This document shows, one piece after another, positions 43,862-55,496 of a DNA stretch of 64,000 bases. The notes below the pieces were generated by a model that worked only from the letters and a program-made list of their open reading frames with translations, made no database searches and had not been told where the DNA came from. Origin of the DNA: Brevibacillus brevis (GTDB lineage: Bacteria; Bacillota; Bacilli; Brevibacillales; Brevibacillaceae). The stretch spans positions 3,482,001-3,546,000 of the forward strand of contig NZ_LR134338.1 of NCBI RefSeq assembly GCF_900637055.1. Reading direction: 5' to 3'. Numbering within the stretch: the stretch's first letter is position 1; each line of letters starts with the position of its first letter. A program made the translations under genes and the position numbers.

Positions 43862-45493
43862 ATGATTACTGTCCGTGAGCTCATACAAGTTGGTGGCTTT
43901 GATGAATCGTCAGTGCTTGCAGGCGCGGACTCTTTAGAAAATGAACTGCTAGGTGTCACTTCGTTTGATTCTCCCGATGGCCATAGGTGGCTGCGGGCTG
44001 GTGAATTCGTTCTGACGACAGGCTTTCCATTTCTCTCTCAGCAAAAAACATGTACGAAACGGCTGATCACGCTCATCGATGAGCTAGTCGCCATCGGCAC
44101 CCCCGGGCTTGCCATCAAATTAGGTCGATACATGGAGGACCTTCCTGAAGCCGTTCTCTCCCACGCTACGAAAAAGGCTTTTCCCATTCTGTCCTTTCCG
44201 ATGGATAAAGCTTGGTCGGATGTCATCGTGCCAGTTGTTCAATGCATCAATGACAAACAGCGCATCGAGCTGGATAGAACCCATGCTATTTATGAACGAT
44301 TTCATCACTATTTAACGGGTGGAGCTCCGGTTTCTACTTTGACAGATTTACTGTCCGATATCCTTGATGCTCCTGTCTCCATCCATGTCCCCCAGCATAA
44401 ATGGAAATGGGATTCTTCTCTTGCTCCGCTCCCACTCGATCATTCTTTGGACAAGCTTTACGGTCAGCGCGCTCCGATTCGACTCACGCAAGAGCCTCTT
44501 AGCAGACAAAAAGAGGGAATCCATGTCCGGTGGCTTCTCCACGACCAAATCGTGCAGGGAACCATCATCATTGGACAGCGGGAACGTGATCTATACGCGT
44601 GGGAAAAAGTCGCCATCGAGCAAAGTGCTGCCCTCTTGTCACTTGAAATGCAGCGCCAACGAGCCATCCAGGAAACATTCCAGCGTTTTCGCAATGATTT
44701 CTTGCAACAACTCGTCAGTGGCCAGATCGTCTCACACGAAATGCTCATGCGAAAAGCCGATGAAGTCGGCTGGGAGTTGTCCGATCACTATATTGCGATG
44801 ATCCTAAGCTCCTCCCCCCACGACAAGACCGGCATGGAACTTTGGCAAGAAAACCATCATCTTCTGAATGCGTTGCACAGCTTTTTTTCCTCAAATGAAG
44901 CGATTCTGTATGGATTGGATCAGGAAAATCGTGTCCTCTTGCTCGTACCGTTGTCTATTCATGTCGCTATGGAATCGCTTTCGCAATGGTTGCAGGAACA
45001 GTGCTTGAAGACGGTCACCAAGCAACTGGATCAACCCGTTTTTGCAGGAATTGGACGATATCATCCTGAACGGGAAGGCATCGTTCGTAGTTACAGGGAA
45101 GCGTTGATCAGCTTGCGAACCGCTCTACATTCTGCAAACCCAGCCAACGTCTCTTCTCTTAGCGTCAAAAGCTACCACGACTTAGGACTCGAGCGAATCA
45201 TGTACGCAGACGATCCTGCGACAGAAGCACAAGCGTTTGCAGAAGAATGTCTGGGCAAAATTCAAAGCTATGATCGTGAAAAGAACGGACAGCTCTTGCA
45301 AACTTTGCAAGTGTTTTTGCAAACGGATGGCAATTACGCAGAAGCCGCGCGTCGTTTGTATGTCCATAAAAATACAATCAAATACCGCATCCAGCTCATC
45401 CGGGAGTGGACCGGATTGAATGCGGAAAACGGACACGATCAAATGCTGCTGCGCATTGCCATGACTGCACATGTCATTGGGCATCGCCTTTAA
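43862..45493 (+). CDS. PucR-family transcriptional regulator
   Basis: A 543-aa regulator. The N-terminal PucR domain begins MITVRELIQVGGF and includes LRAGEFVLTTGFPF. A middle GGDEF-like region precedes the C-terminal HTH_30 domain (NYAEAARRLYVHKNTIKYRIQLI). PucR of Bacillus subtilis activates purine-degradation genes. The ATG at 43862 matches the usual family start; an ATG four codons upstream at 43850 is possible and neither has an ideal ribosome site. It is divergent from the operon it likely controls. Confidence 0.87.
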   Translation: MITVRELIQVGGFDESSVLAGADSLENELLGVTSFDSPDGHRWLRAGEFVLTTGFPFLSQQKTCTKRLITLIDELVAIGTPGLAIKLGRYMEDLPEAVLSHATKKAFPILSFPMDKAWSDVIVPVVQCINDKQRIELDRTHAIYERFHHYLTGGAPVSTLTDLLSDILDAPVSIHVPQHKWKWDSSLAPLPLDHSLDKLYGQRAPIRLTQEPLSRQKEGIHVRWLLHDQIVQGTIIIGQRERDLYAWEKVAIEQSAALLSLEMQRQRAIQETFQRFRNDFLQQLVSGQIVSHEMLMRKADEVGWELSDHYIAMILSSSPHDKTGMELWQENHHLLNALHSFFSSNEAILYGLDQENRVLLLVPLSIHVAMESLSQWLQEQCLKTVTKQLDQPVFAGIGRYHPEREGIVRSYREALISLRTALHSANPANVSSLSVKSYHDLGLERIMYADDPATEAQAFAEECLGKIQSYDREKNGQLLQTLQVFLQTDGNYAEAARRLYVHKNTIKYRIQLIREWTGLNAENGHDQMLLRIAMTAHVIGHRL

Positions 45494-45536
45494 TCTTGGT
45501 ATAATGAATGGGAAAGTCAGGTAGGAGGAGCATCAG

Positions 45537-45722
45537 ATGAACGAATGGTTGAATAAACCCGTGAAGACGATACAGAGACCAAAGAAACGAGGCACGGTAG
45601 AATACATCGATGACCAGTATATCGTGGTGTTCTTTACTTCCCCGCGAAAAGAGCGCGTTATTTTCTCGAGCAAGGAAGCGTTCCTTAACAAAATCGAGTT
45701 CGTGGAAGACCCCGCAACATGA
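45537..45722 (+). CDS. Small hypothetical protein, 61 aa
   Basis: AGGAGG lies eight bases before the ATG, and an extended -10 TGGTATAAT with a -35 TTGGGC 17 bases earlier lies just upstream. The sequence suggests a small beta-barrel (KKRGTVEYIDDQYIVVFF, RVIFSSKEAFLNKIEFV). No family recognised. Confidence 0.7.
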   Translation: MNEWLNKPVKTIQRPKKRGTVEYIDDQYIVVFFTSPRKERVIFSSKEAFLNKIEFVEDPAT

Positions 45723-45723
45723 G

Positions 45724-45773
45724 AAAAAGCCCCTGACTTCGGCACGATTTGTGCGAAGCCAAGGGCTTTTTAT
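45724..45773 (+). terminator. Bidirectional terminator
   Basis: AAAAGCCCCTGGCTT-type arms (AAAAGCCCC ... GGGCTTTT) with an internal GGC/GCC pairing lie between converging genes; T runs occur on both strands. Confidence 0.7.
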
Positions 45774-45788
45774 ATGTGCGTAGGCAGC

Positions 45789-47470
<1,682 letters not shown>

Positions 47471-47570
47471 AAGATAAACGATTTCGAGCACAGCAAAAAA
47501 TACCTGACTCATGAAATTGCCTGTGGCAGGGAAAACTACCATGGCAATCCAGTGGGAAGGAGGCAAAGAA

Positions 47571-47687
47571 ATGTCCAAGCACAATGGTGTCAAAAATGAG
47601 ATGGGAAAGAAAGAAAACCCTTCGCAAACCCGTACATCGAACACAATTAGCAAAGAACAGACTCGCTCCAAGCAACGTGGCGAGTAG
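47571..47687 (+). CDS. Small basic protein, 38 aa
   Basis: AAGGAGG (47557-47563) lies seven bases before the ATG of a 38-codon frame starting MSKHNGVKNEM. The product is very hydrophilic, rich in Lys, Arg, Asn, Ser and Thr, and ends KQRGE. A terminator follows at once. Composition is like small acid-soluble or other minor spore proteins of Bacillales, but no family is assigned. The excellent ribosome site is the main evidence. Confidence 0.65.
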   Translation: MSKHNGVKNEMGKKENPSQTRTSNTISKEQTRSKQRGE

Positions 47688-47700
47688 CGAGTGCCTCCAT

Positions 47701-47740
47701 CAAAAACCGGCCTGCGGCATATGCAGACCGGTTTATTTGC
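47701..47740. terminator. Bidirectional terminator
   Basis: AAACCGG-type arms: AACCGGCCTGC and GCAGACCGGTT pair around GGCATAT; A and T runs flank both sides. It serves the 38-aa gene (+) and the sulfate operon (-). Confidence 0.75.
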
Positions 47741-47751
47741 AATCAATCGGA

Positions 47752-48873
47752 TCAAACACTGGCCTGCAACGGAACGAGAGCAGGGCGATGTGTCTGCAAA
47801 GGCTGTGAATCCACGTAGATCGATACATTGTGCAACGTAACGTACACAATGCTCTCCTCTTCTACGTTCAACTCCATAAAGCGCTGCCTGCTCATTTCGG
47901 CTTCAAACACCTCATCCGTGTCCAAACGCTTCAAGTCAAGACGAACGATCGGACCCAAGAGGGAAATATGGTTAATCTCGGCCTGAACAGATCTGGCAGA
48001 CTTCCCCTCTGGCGGACGCAACGAAATCTCTACATCATGTGGGCGCATGTATCCGACAGCGGGAGCCTCCACCGCTTTATCTTTCCAATCTGTCTCGAAC
48101 TCTGCTTCGCCGAGCTTGATTTTGCCATTTTGGATTCGTCCGTGAAACAGATTGACCCGCCCGAGAAAGCTGTACACGAACGGATTCGCCGGATGATGAT
48201 AAATTTCTTCGGGCGATCCTACCTGCTCTACTCGCCCTTCATTCATCACAACTACCTGATCCGCCAATTCCATCGCTTCCTCCTGATCGTGTGTGACGAA
48301 CAGAATCGTCAGCCCGAGCTTCCCGTGCAGATGACGGAGCCAGCGACGCAGCTCCTGTCTCACTTTCGTATCCAAAGCGCCAAACGGTTCATCCAGCAGC
48401 AAAAATTTTGGTTCCACTGCCAACGCCCTCGCCAATGCAACACGCTGGCGCTGACCACCGGATAGCTGTGAGGGATAGCGATGTGCGAGACCATCTAGCT
48501 GCACGAGCTTTAACAGAGAATGAACCTTTTCACTGATTTCTTCCTTGCTCGGTCGGGTTTTGCGGGAGCGAACTGACAATCCAAACGCAATGTTGTCAAA
48601 GATGTTCATATGCCGAAACAAGGCGTAATGCTGAAAAACAAATCCAACCTGCCGCTCGCGTACGTCACGGTTCGTATTATCCTCTCCGTTAAAGAGGATG
48701 CTCCCCTCCTGTGGTTGCTCCAGTCCAGCGATGAGACGCAAAAGCGTCGTCTTTCCCGATCCGGAAGGCCCGAGAAGCGCTACGAGTTCGCCTTCCGGGA
48801 TATGCAGATTTACATTTTTCAGCGCCGTAAAGCTTTTATATGACTTCGTAATGTTCACTACCTCGATACTCAT
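47752..48873 (-). CDS. cysA: Sulfate/thiosulfate ABC transporter ATPase CysA
   Basis: A 373-aa ATPase: Walker [24 protein letters not shown], signature [14 protein letters not shown], Walker [12 protein letters not shown], switch [14 protein letters not shown]-terminal TOBE-like regulatory domain ([15 protein letters not shown]) follows. It powers sulfate import with CysT and CysW. The ATG overlaps the cysW stop by four bases. Confidence 0.92.
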   Translation of the reverse strand: MSIEVVNITKSYKSFTALKNVNLHIPEGELVALLGPSGSGKTTLLRLIAGLEQPQEGSILFNGEDNTNRDVRERQVGFVFQHYALFRHMNIFDNIAFGLSVRSRKTRPSKEEISEKVHSLLKLVQLDGLAHRYPSQLSGGQRQRVALARALAVEPKFLLLDEPFGALDTKVRQELRRWLRHLHGKLGLTILFVTHDQEEAMELADQVVVMNEGRVEQVGSPEEIYHHPANPFVYSFLGRVNLFHGRIQNGKIKLGEAEFETDWKDKAVEAPAVGYMRPHDVEISLRPPEGKSARSVQAEINHISLLGPIVRLDLKRLDTDEVFEAEMSRQRFMELNVEEESIVYVTLHNVSIYVDSQPLQTHRPALVPLQASV

Positions 48874-49736
48874 CCGGCTCTCTCTCCTGTCACGTCGTAG
48901 TGTTGTTCCTCATCCAGCTTTGCCTGCCGCTCGGTTTTCCACTCGATCAAGCTTTTCAGAATAAGCGTCACCAAGGCTAAGGCAGCAAGCAAGGTGGCTA
49001 CCGCAAAGGCAGCAGCGAATTGATATTCGTTGTAGAGAATCTCCACATGCAACGGGAGCGTATTGGTCATGCCGCGAATATGACCGGAAACGACGGATAC
49101 TGCCCCGAATTCACCCATGGCGCGGGCATTGCACAGTATGACCCCGTACAGGAGTCCCCATTTTACGTTTGGCAGCGTGACGCGTAAAAATGTTTGCCAG
49201 CCGCTTGCTCCGAGCGAGACTGCTGCTTCCTCCTCGTCTCTTCCCTGTGCTTCCATGACCGGAATCAGTTCACGAGCGACGAACGGAAAGGTAACAAAGG
49301 TCGTCGCGAGCACGATACCTGGAACCGCAAATATGATTTTGAAATCCCACGCCTCAAGCAAGGGCGCAGCCACACCTTGACTCCCAAACAAGAGGACAAA
49401 GATCAGACCCGCAATGACTGGAGACACGGCAAAAGGCAAATCTATCAACGTAAGCAACACATTTTTACCCGGGAACGAAAACTTGGCGATTGCCCATGCA
49501 GCAGCGATCCCGAACGTCACATTCAGCGGAACGCTAATGGCAGCCACAAGCAAGGTGAGCTTGACAGCGGATAACGTTTCCTCATCTGTAATGGACGCAA
49601 CGAACACCTCCGCCCCTTGCCGAAACGCTTCTGTAAAAACAGCAACAAGCGGAAGAATCAAAAACAAGCCGAGGAAGAGCAAGGCCACGATAATCAATGT
49701 CCATCGGATATAGGCCGGCTCCGTCAAATGCTTCAT
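48870..49736 (-). CDS. cysW: Sulfate ABC transporter permease CysW
   Basis: A 288-aa permease with six membrane segments. The cytoplasmic EAA loop is [22 protein letters not shown], with [20 protein letters not shown] typical of CysW. AGGAGG lies upstream of the ATG. It forms the channel with CysT. Confidence 0.92.
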   Translation of the reverse strand: MKHLTEPAYIRWTLIIVALLFLGLFLILPLVAVFTEAFRQGAEVFVASITDEETLSAVKLTLLVAAISVPLNVTFGIAAAWAIAKFSFPGKNVLLTLIDLPFAVSPVIAGLIFVLLFGSQGVAAPLLEAWDFKIIFAVPGIVLATTFVTFPFVARELIPVMEAQGRDEEEAAVSLGASGWQTFLRVTLPNVKWGLLYGVILCNARAMGEFGAVSVVSGHIRGMTNTLPLHVEILYNEYQFAAAFAVATLLAALALVTLILKSLIEWKTERQAKLDEEQHYDVTGERAG

Positions 49737-49748
49737 ACGTGATACCTC

Positions 49749-50585
49749 CTAACGGGCCGCATCGAATTTATTGATTCTCCATTGCAAGTAGTTGATGATC
49801 AAAAGCATGATAAAGGAAATCACTAGCATGACTGTTGCAATTGCCGTGGCGCCTGCATAGTCAAACTGTTCCAGCTTGGTCATAATCAAGAGGGGCACAA
49901 TCTCTGTTTTCAACGGCATGTTCCCGGAGATGAAAACGACGGAGCCGTACTCCCCCAATGCTCTGGCAAAGGCGAGCGCAAAACCCGTAATGATCGCCGG
50001 TAACAGATGCGGCAAAACCACCCGCCAAAATGTATTCCATCGCGTAGCGCCCAACGTAGCCGCCGCTTCCTCCATTTGCAAATCCCAATCCTGCAAAACA
50101 GGCTGGACGGTTCTGACGACAAAAGGAAGACCGATGAATGTTAGTGCAACCCATATACCGATGGGGGTGTACGCTACCTTAATCCCCCATTCCGCCAGAT
50201 ACTGCCCGATCCAGCCATTTTCAGCGTAGATAGAAGTCAGGGCAATCCCGCCTACAGCGGTAGGTAAAGCAAATGGCAGATCAACCATGCCGTCGATGAT
50301 CCGCTTCCCCGCAAACTGATAGCGAACCAATACCCATGCCACTAAGACACCGAACACTGCATTGAGACAAGCCGCGAAGAAGGAAGTCATAATACTCACA
50401 CGAATAGAGGCAAGGACGCGCGTATCCATGATCGTCCCTATGAATTGCTCCCAGCTTATCGTCGAAGCTTTTAAAAACAAGACAGACAGAGGGATCAGCA
50501 CCAGAAGACTCAGGTAGACGATTGTATAGCCCATGGTCATGCCAAAGCCTGGCAAAAAACCTCTGTTGCGCAGTGATTTTCTCAT
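49749..50585 (-). CDS. cysT: Sulfate ABC transporter permease CysT
   Basis: A 278-aa permease with six membrane segments; LPFALPTAVGGIAL and the EAA loop MEEAAATLGATRWNTFWRVV are visible, then ARALGEYGSVVFISGNMP, which is diagnostic for CysT/CysU. AGAGGAG precedes the ATG. Second gene of the sulfate operon, 30 bases after the binding protein. Confidence 0.92.
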   Translation of the reverse strand: MRKSLRNRGFLPGFGMTMGYTIVYLSLLVLIPLSVLFLKASTISWEQFIGTIMDTRVLASIRVSIMTSFFAACLNAVFGVLVAWVLVRYQFAGKRIIDGMVDLPFALPTAVGGIALTSIYAENGWIGQYLAEWGIKVAYTPIGIWVALTFIGLPFVVRTVQPVLQDWDLQMEEAAATLGATRWNTFWRVVLPHLLPAIITGFALAFARALGEYGSVVFISGNMPLKTEIVPLLIMTKLEQFDYAGATAIATVMLVISFIMLLIINYLQWRINKFDAAR

Positions 50586-50615
50586 GAAGGTAACTCCTCT
50601 GAGGAAAGTGTAGGT

Positions 50616-51677
50616 CTATGGTTTATAAAGTTGATCGAAGACGCCTTGATCTGCAAAATGAGTCTTTTGTGCTTTCGTCCAGCCACCAAACAACTCATCG
50701 ATGGTAAACAATTTGATTTCGGGGAATCCGGGTGTATGTGCTTGGAGCACTTCCTGCGAACGAGGGCGGTAGAAATGCTTGGCTGCGATCTCTTGGCCTT
50801 TTTTGGTATACAGGAACTGGAGGTATGCTTCTGCTACTTCTTTTGTCTTGTGCTTGTCAGCGTATTTGTCAACGATGGTGACAGGCGGTTCAGCCAAGAT
50901 GCTCAAGGACGGATTCACAATCTCAAACTTGTCTTTCCCTAGTTCATTGACAGCGAGATACGCTTCGTTTTCCCAAGCAATCAGCACATCCCCAATGCCA
51001 CGCTCGACAAAAGTAGTGGTCGAACCACGTGCCCCAGAATCGAGGACGGGTACATTCTTAAACAATTGTGACACGAATTCTTGTGCCTTCGCTTCATCTC
51101 CCCCATTTGTCTTCAGGGCATATCCCCAGGCAGCCAAGTAATTCCATCTGGCTCCCCCAGACGTTTTCGGGTTCGGGGTGATCACGGAGATACCAGGCTT
51201 GATCAAATCATCCCAATCTTTGATTTGCTTCGGATTGCCTTTGCGCACGAGAAACACAATCGTGGAGGTGTAAGGCGAGCTGTTGTCCGAGAGCTTCTTT
51301 TGCCAATCGGCAGGAATCAGACCGCGTTCAGCAATCGCGTCAATATCATAAGCGAGGGCAAGGGTGATTACATCTGCTTCCAAACCATCGATGACGGAGC
51401 GGGATTGCTTGCCTGAACCGCCATGTGATTGCTTGATCGTCACTGTTTGACCTGTCTTTTGTTGCCACTCTGAGGCAAACTCCTTGTTGATGTCTTGGTA
51501 AAACTCGCGTGTCGGATCATAGGAAACATTGAGCAGCTCTACCGTAGAGTTGCTGCCCCCCGCTCCATTCCCTGTTTCTGCTGGTGCAGCAGCTGAGCAG
51601 CCTGCCATAGCAGCCGCCAAAGCAACGATTCCTACGCGTTGCAGGATCGTCTGGACCTTGCCTTTCGTGGTTTTCAT
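50616..51677 (-). CDS. sbp: Sulfate-binding lipoprotein
   Basis: A 353-aa lipoprotein. The signal peptide ends in a lipobox AAAMAGC, followed by an Ala/Gly/Ser-rich linker. The sulfate-binding core has [32 protein letters not shown] and [19 protein letters not shown], all typical of Sbp/CysP. The ATG at 51677 is chosen; a GTG five codons earlier touches the ribosome site. First gene of the operon and delivers sulfate or thiosulfate to CysTWA. Confidence 0.9.
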   Translation of the reverse strand: MKTTKGKVQTILQRVGIVALAAAMAGCSAAAPAETGNGAGGSNSTVELLNVSYDPTREFYQDINKEFASEWQQKTGQTVTIKQSHGGSGKQSRSVIDGLEADVITLALAYDIDAIAERGLIPADWQKKLSDNSSPYTSTIVFLVRKGNPKQIKDWDDLIKPGISVITPNPKTSGGARWNYLAAWGYALKTNGGDEAKAQEFVSQLFKNVPVLDSGARGSTTTFVERGIGDVLIAWENEAYLAVNELGKDKFEIVNPSLSILAEPPVTIVDKYADKHKTKEVAEAYLQFLYTKKGQEIAAKHFYRPRSQEVLQAHTPGFPEIKLFTIDELFGGWTKAQKTHFADQGVFDQLYKP

Positions 51678-51708
51678 ACAGCGTACCTTCACTCCTCTTT
51701 TAATATAT

Positions 51709-51768
51709 AGTATTTTACTCGGAATACTCTGTTATTGAAGATTATACCTGCCTTTTTATTCCTGTCAA
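51709..51768 (-). promoter_or_regulatory. Sulfate operon promoter with inverted repeat
   Basis: Minus strand: -35 TTGACA (51763-51768), 16-base spacer, -10 TATAAT (51741-51746), both perfect. Just downstream, AGTATT and AATACT (51709-51728) form an inverted repeat that contains GGAATA. It is placed to block transcription and resembles sites of Rrf2-type regulators such as CymR. Confidence 0.65.
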
Positions 51769-51863
51769 CGATATTTCCATCTACCCTATGCTAGGCAGGT
51801 AGGCCACGTTCAAATGTTACTTGCCTATCCAGCAAATTTGGGCCCGCCCGTTCTGTCATTTTC

Positions 51864-51902
51864 AAAAAAATAAGCCTTCCCGTTGAATGGGAAAGCTTTT
51901 CC
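51864..51902 (-). terminator. Terminator after FAD oxidoreductase gene
   Basis: On the minus strand, AAGCTTTCCC and GGGAAGGCTT pair around ATTCAAC, followed by ATTTTTTT. Confidence 0.75.
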
Positions 51903-51904
51903 GA

Positions 51905-53131
51905 TCAGACTTTGGCACTGGCATATTTCATCCGGTCAAAAGCAAAAAGATCGGCGTCCGAATGACTTCCTTTTGTAATCAGATCACTGATGATTTGCGC
52001 GCCGATAGTCGAATAAACGGTTCCATTCCCCCCATACCCTAGCGTGAACAAGCAATGGGGATACCCCTCCTGCTCCCCAAACAGCGGGAGTCCGTCATGC
52101 GTTCCGACAAAAGTAGCTCCCCAATAATATTCGGCTCGCATGGGAATCTGCGGAAATAACTCTTGAATCTTTGCGAGCAATTGATCACGCTTCTTAAGGC
52201 TAGAAGCATCCCTCTTTTGCAAGTCGTTCAATGGCTCATCAAGTCCTCCGACAATGATTCTCCCATCTGGACAAGTGCGGATATACAAATAGGGACGGGC
52301 TGTTTCCCAGATTAAACATGCATGCGGCCAACCCGTAAGCGCTTCGACTTGATTAGTCACGATGGAAAACGAGCTGGAAATGACAGCATTGGCATTACGC
52401 TTCATGGATTGTGCCTCGTAGCCAGTTGCAAACACAGCACGCCTGCACTTGATTGTGTGCCCACTTTTGGTATAGACCAAAAGCCCTCCGTCCTGTACTT
52501 TTTGATGCACGACTTCCGTGTTTTCGTATACGCGCGTCCCTTTTTTTACAGAGTGGGCGATCACACCGTTGGTAAATTTGTACGGATTGAGCTCCGCATC
52601 TCCCTTGGAATAAATAGCCCCTGCCTTTGAAAAGGAGAATCGCTTCTCTATATCTGGTCGGTCAAAATACGTGACTGGGAAGCCATACTTCTTCAATAAC
52701 TGGTACTCTGTACGCAAGCTCTCCGCATCGGCTGGTTCGCTGGCATAGTACAGGCTGTCACGCCTTATGTAATCTGGAGATTGGTCTAGCTGCCCAGAAA
52801 TTTTTTCTAATTCATCAACCGCCTGCCGCGTCAGCTCGTAAAAACGAACTCCTTTTTGCTCACCGAAAGAATGGATACAGGCTGTCAACGTTTTGTCGTT
52901 GCATATTTGCAGCAAACCGGTGTTAGCGCTGCTGCTGCCCCCACTTACCCGCCGTTTATCCACGAGGATGACATCCACATCATGCTGCTTCAGATAATAG
53001 GAAACGAGTGCTCCTGCCTCACCGCCACCAATGATCAGGACATCACACTTCACGTCCTCGGTCAGAGCAGGATATAGGGGTGGCGCTGGCAATGTTTCTG
53101 GCCAATACAGTTTTCCGGTCACGAGTATCAT
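51905..53131 (-). CDS. FAD-dependent oxidoreductase (DAO family)
   Basis: A 408-aa flavoprotein. The FAD motif VLIIGGGEAGALVSYYL comes after a 30-residue N-terminal extension (LYWPETLPAPPLYPALTE). It continues as in glycine/D-amino-acid oxidase-like proteins (GGSSSANTGLLQICND). The C-terminal FTLGYGGNGTVYSTIGAQ loop closes the FAD site. The ATG at 53131 has GAGGGG eight bases upstream; one two codons earlier is too close. Substrate unknown. Confidence 0.85.
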   Translation of the reverse strand: MILVTGKLYWPETLPAPPLYPALTEDVKCDVLIIGGGEAGALVSYYLKQHDVDVILVDKRRVSGGSSSANTGLLQICNDKTLTACIHSFGEQKGVRFYELTRQAVDELEKISGQLDQSPDYIRRDSLYYASEPADAESLRTEYQLLKKYGFPVTYFDRPDIEKRFSFSKAGAIYSKGDAELNPYKFTNGVIAHSVKKGTRVYENTEVVHQKVQDGGLLVYTKSGHTIKCRRAVFATGYEAQSMKRNANAVISSSFSIVTNQVEALTGWPHACLIWETARPYLYIRTCPDGRIIVGGLDEPLNDLQKRDASSLKKRDQLLAKIQELFPQIPMRAEYYWGATFVGTHDGLPLFGEQEGYPHCLFTLGYGGNGTVYSTIGAQIISDLITKGSHSDADLFAFDRMKYASAKV

Positions 53132-53280
53132 CAGCATGTCCCCTCAGGCTGAAAGTATCAATACGGACGTTACTTCAATTCTCAACCATAGGATAACCAA
53201 CACGCCAACAGGCATCCGCTCTCCTATCGCAAAATTCATTGGTTATACGTTATGATGGGTGTCAGAAGGAGTGATTGCGC

Positions 53281-53583
53281 TTGACTACGGTATACGTAAA
53301 GCTTCCGCATGAACATGCAGTTGTTCGAGAAATCGATGGGACGGATGAACTACAGGAGCTGGTGGGTGGTGATTATGAGGTAGTAGATGATGACCATCTG
53401 GAGGGTATCACCCTCATTGTGAATGAAGATGCTCGCGGGGTACAAGCGAACAATTTCCCCATCACATCAGACGGATTTTTAGACTGGGTCTATGGACCTT
53501 GCGTATTCGTCAAAGCAGATGGACGTTCGTTGACAGCTGACGATCTTTCGAGAATTGACCAGTTTTTATCCGCCAAAGGATGA
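53281..53583 (+). CDS. DUF3846 domain protein, 100 aa, TTG start
   Basis: A small protein whose core (VVREIDGTDELQELVGGDYEVV, LIVNEDARG, NNFPITSDG, VYGPCVFVKADG) matches the DUF3846 pattern, a family of unknown function. AAGGAG lies nine bases before the TTG at 53281; a second TTG two codons upstream is too close to the site. It stands alone and converges on dut. Confidence 0.7.
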   Translation: MTTVYVKLPHEHAVVREIDGTDELQELVGGDYEVVDDDHLEGITLIVNEDARGVQANNFPITSDGFLDWVYGPCVFVKADGRSLTADDLSRIDQFLSAKG

Positions 53584-53597
53584 GGATTTGATCAAAG

Positions 53598-53664
53598 CAA
53601 AGACCCCTGACGTATCAGCTCACGCCCATTTACACGGCTGATAATCAGGGGTCTTGTATTTTTA
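53598..53664. terminator. Bidirectional terminator
   Basis: AAGACCCCTGA and TCAGGGGTCTT form an 11-bp stem, with a nested ATCAGC/GCTGAT pair, between the DUF3846 gene and dut. Confidence 0.8.
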
Positions 53665-53674
53665 CTCGATTGAA

Positions 53675-54211
53675 CTAGCTCTTGAGACCGCTGCTGCCGA
53701 AGCCGCCCGCTCCTCTTTCTGTCTCATCCAGCTCATCGACTACTTCGAACTGCGCGACTGGAACGATTGCAATGACACCCTGTGCAATCCGGTCCCCTTT
53801 TTTGATTAAGTAGCTATGTGCATCGACTTCTTGTTCAACAGTTACTTCGTTTTCGCCAGCGCCCAGACATACCTTGCCACTTTTTCCGGATGCGATCCGA
53901 ATGTTATCGATCAGCACGCATACTTCACCGCGATAGCCTGCATCAACAGTCCCCGGTGCATTGGACAAGCGCAGCTTTGTTTTAGCACTGATCCCGGAGC
54001 GAGGGCGCACTTGCAATTCAAATCCTTCCGGAAGCGCGAACGCCAAGCCAGTTGGAACTTTTGCAGATTGGCCAGGGGCAATCAATGTATCCTCTACCGC
54101 GACCAGATCAAAGCCCGCGTCCATTGCTCTCGCGTACGCTGGGATCACGGCGTCTTGGTGGAGCTTTTTAATTTTCACCTGCGTAACCAGGCGCTCATTT
54201 GTCATGTTCAT
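53675..54211 (-). CDS. dut: dUTP diphosphatase
   Basis: A 178-aa trimeric-type dUTPase. All five motifs are visible: AGFDLVA, RPRSGIS, NAPGTVDAGYRGEV, RIAQGVIAIV and RGAGGFGSSG. Between motifs 3 and 4 there is an extra segment of about 25 residues (SGKSGKVCLGAGENEVTVEQ) compared with short dUTPases. It hydrolyses dUTP to dUMP and pyrophosphate. The ATG at 54211 after GGAGAG is chosen; the longer frame upstream is not preceded by a ribosome site. Confidence 0.9.
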   Translation of the reverse strand: MNMTNERLVTQVKIKKLHQDAVIPAYARAMDAGFDLVAVEDTLIAPGQSAKVPTGLAFALPEGFELQVRPRSGISAKTKLRLSNAPGTVDAGYRGEVCVLIDNIRIASGKSGKVCLGAGENEVTVEQEVDAHSYLIKKGDRIAQGVIAIVPVAQFEVVDELDETERGAGGFGSSGLKS

Positions 54212-54407
54212 GTAATCGTCTCTCCTCTGTAGCCTGTCAGCTGAATACCATTCATAGTGTACAGGATGCGTCCACTTCCAGCAAGAAGCACGGAATTTCA
54301 TAAAAACCTCACAAATCCCTTTCTTTTTCAGCGCTTTTAACAATGGAATGTGGTATAATCACCGTTGCATCTAAAATCACAATTGAAAAGAAAGGTGGAA
54401 TTGTACC

Positions 54408-55352
54408 TTGCAAGTACAAAAACCATATCGCATTTTGTTGTATTACAAGTATACTCCTATTGAAAATTATGAGGAGTACGCAGCCGAGCACTTGCAATTT
54501 TGCAAGGATAACGGTCTGAAAGGGCGGATTATCGTAGCTCCGGAGGGCATTAATGGAACCGTATCCGGTACGATTGAACAAACCGACGCCTACATGGAAT
54601 ATGTGCGAAAAGATCCACGTTTTAGTGATATGTGGTTTAAAATAGATGAGTCGGAAGAACATGCGTTCAAAAAAATGTTTGTGCGTCCGAAAAAAGAGTT
54701 GGTAACCTGGCGTTTGGAGGAGGATGTTGATCCGAATAAACTAGTCGGCACCTATCTGAAACCAAAAGAATGGTACGAAATGATGCAGGAAGAGGATGTC
54801 GTGATCCTCGACGGTCGCAACTACTACGAATACGATTTGGGACATTTCCGTGGTGCGATTCGCCCTGAAGTGGATTCCTCCCGTGAATTCCCTGAATGGA
54901 TTCGTGAAAACATGAGCCAGTTCAAGGATAAAAAAGTCCTCACCTACTGCACAGGCGGTATTCGTTGCGAAAAGCTGACAGGTATATTGCTGCAACAAGG
55001 CTTTGAAAATGTTTACCATCTTGAGGGCGGAATTGTCACGTATGGAAAAGATCCAGAAGTCCAAGGACGTCTGTGGGATGGAAAATGCTACGTGTTTGAC
55101 GAACGCATCTCTGTGCCGATCAACCATACCGAAGAAGACGTTGTCATTGGCCGTTGCCATTACTGCGGTACGGTGGAAGACCGCTATGTAAACTGCGCGA
55201 ACCCATTCTGCAACAAGCAGCACTTCTGCTGCACAGAATGCGAGACAAAATTCAAGCGCTCTTGCTCCGATGAATGCCGCGAGCACCCTCGCAACCGTTA
55301 TGTAGAAGCGGAAGAAAAAGCGAAGCTGCAAGCTGCTGGATCAAACGCATAA
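54408..55352 (+). CDS. trhO: Rhodanese-type tRNA uridine hydroxylase TrhO
   Basis: A 314-aa protein (formerly UPF0176). The N-terminal acylphosphatase-like domain ([15 protein letters not shown]) is followed by a rhodanese domain with the active Cys in [15 protein letters not shown]-terminal Cys-rich segment (CHYCG, CCTEC, CSDEC) closes it. TrhO introduces the 5-hydroxyuridine at tRNA position 34. A TTG start follows AAAGGTGG by nine bases. It stands alone with its own terminator. Confidence 0.92.
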   Translation: MQVQKPYRILLYYKYTPIENYEEYAAEHLQFCKDNGLKGRIIVAPEGINGTVSGTIEQTDAYMEYVRKDPRFSDMWFKIDESEEHAFKKMFVRPKKELVTWRLEEDVDPNKLVGTYLKPKEWYEMMQEEDVVILDGRNYYEYDLGHFRGAIRPEVDSSREFPEWIRENMSQFKDKKVLTYCTGGIRCEKLTGILLQQGFENVYHLEGGIVTYGKDPEVQGRLWDGKCYVFDERISVPINHTEEDVVIGRCHYCGTVEDRYVNCANPFCNKQHFCCTECETKFKRSCSDECREHPRNRYVEAEEKAKLQAAGSNA

Positions 55353-55368
55353 TTTGATAGGAACACAT

Positions 55369-55406
55369 GCAAGCTGATTCTCTCGTAGAGTCAGCTTGTT
55401 TTTTAT
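55369..55406 (+). terminator. Terminator after trhO
   Basis: CAAGCTGA and TCAGCTTG form the stem, followed by TTTTTT. Confidence 0.8.
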
Positions 55407-55496
55407 AGACAAAAGGTTCACACTCCCCTCTCTTTCCCTTTACCTGAATTTGGTACTATAATAAATAATTAAATCATTCGCAAAAGGGGATACATT

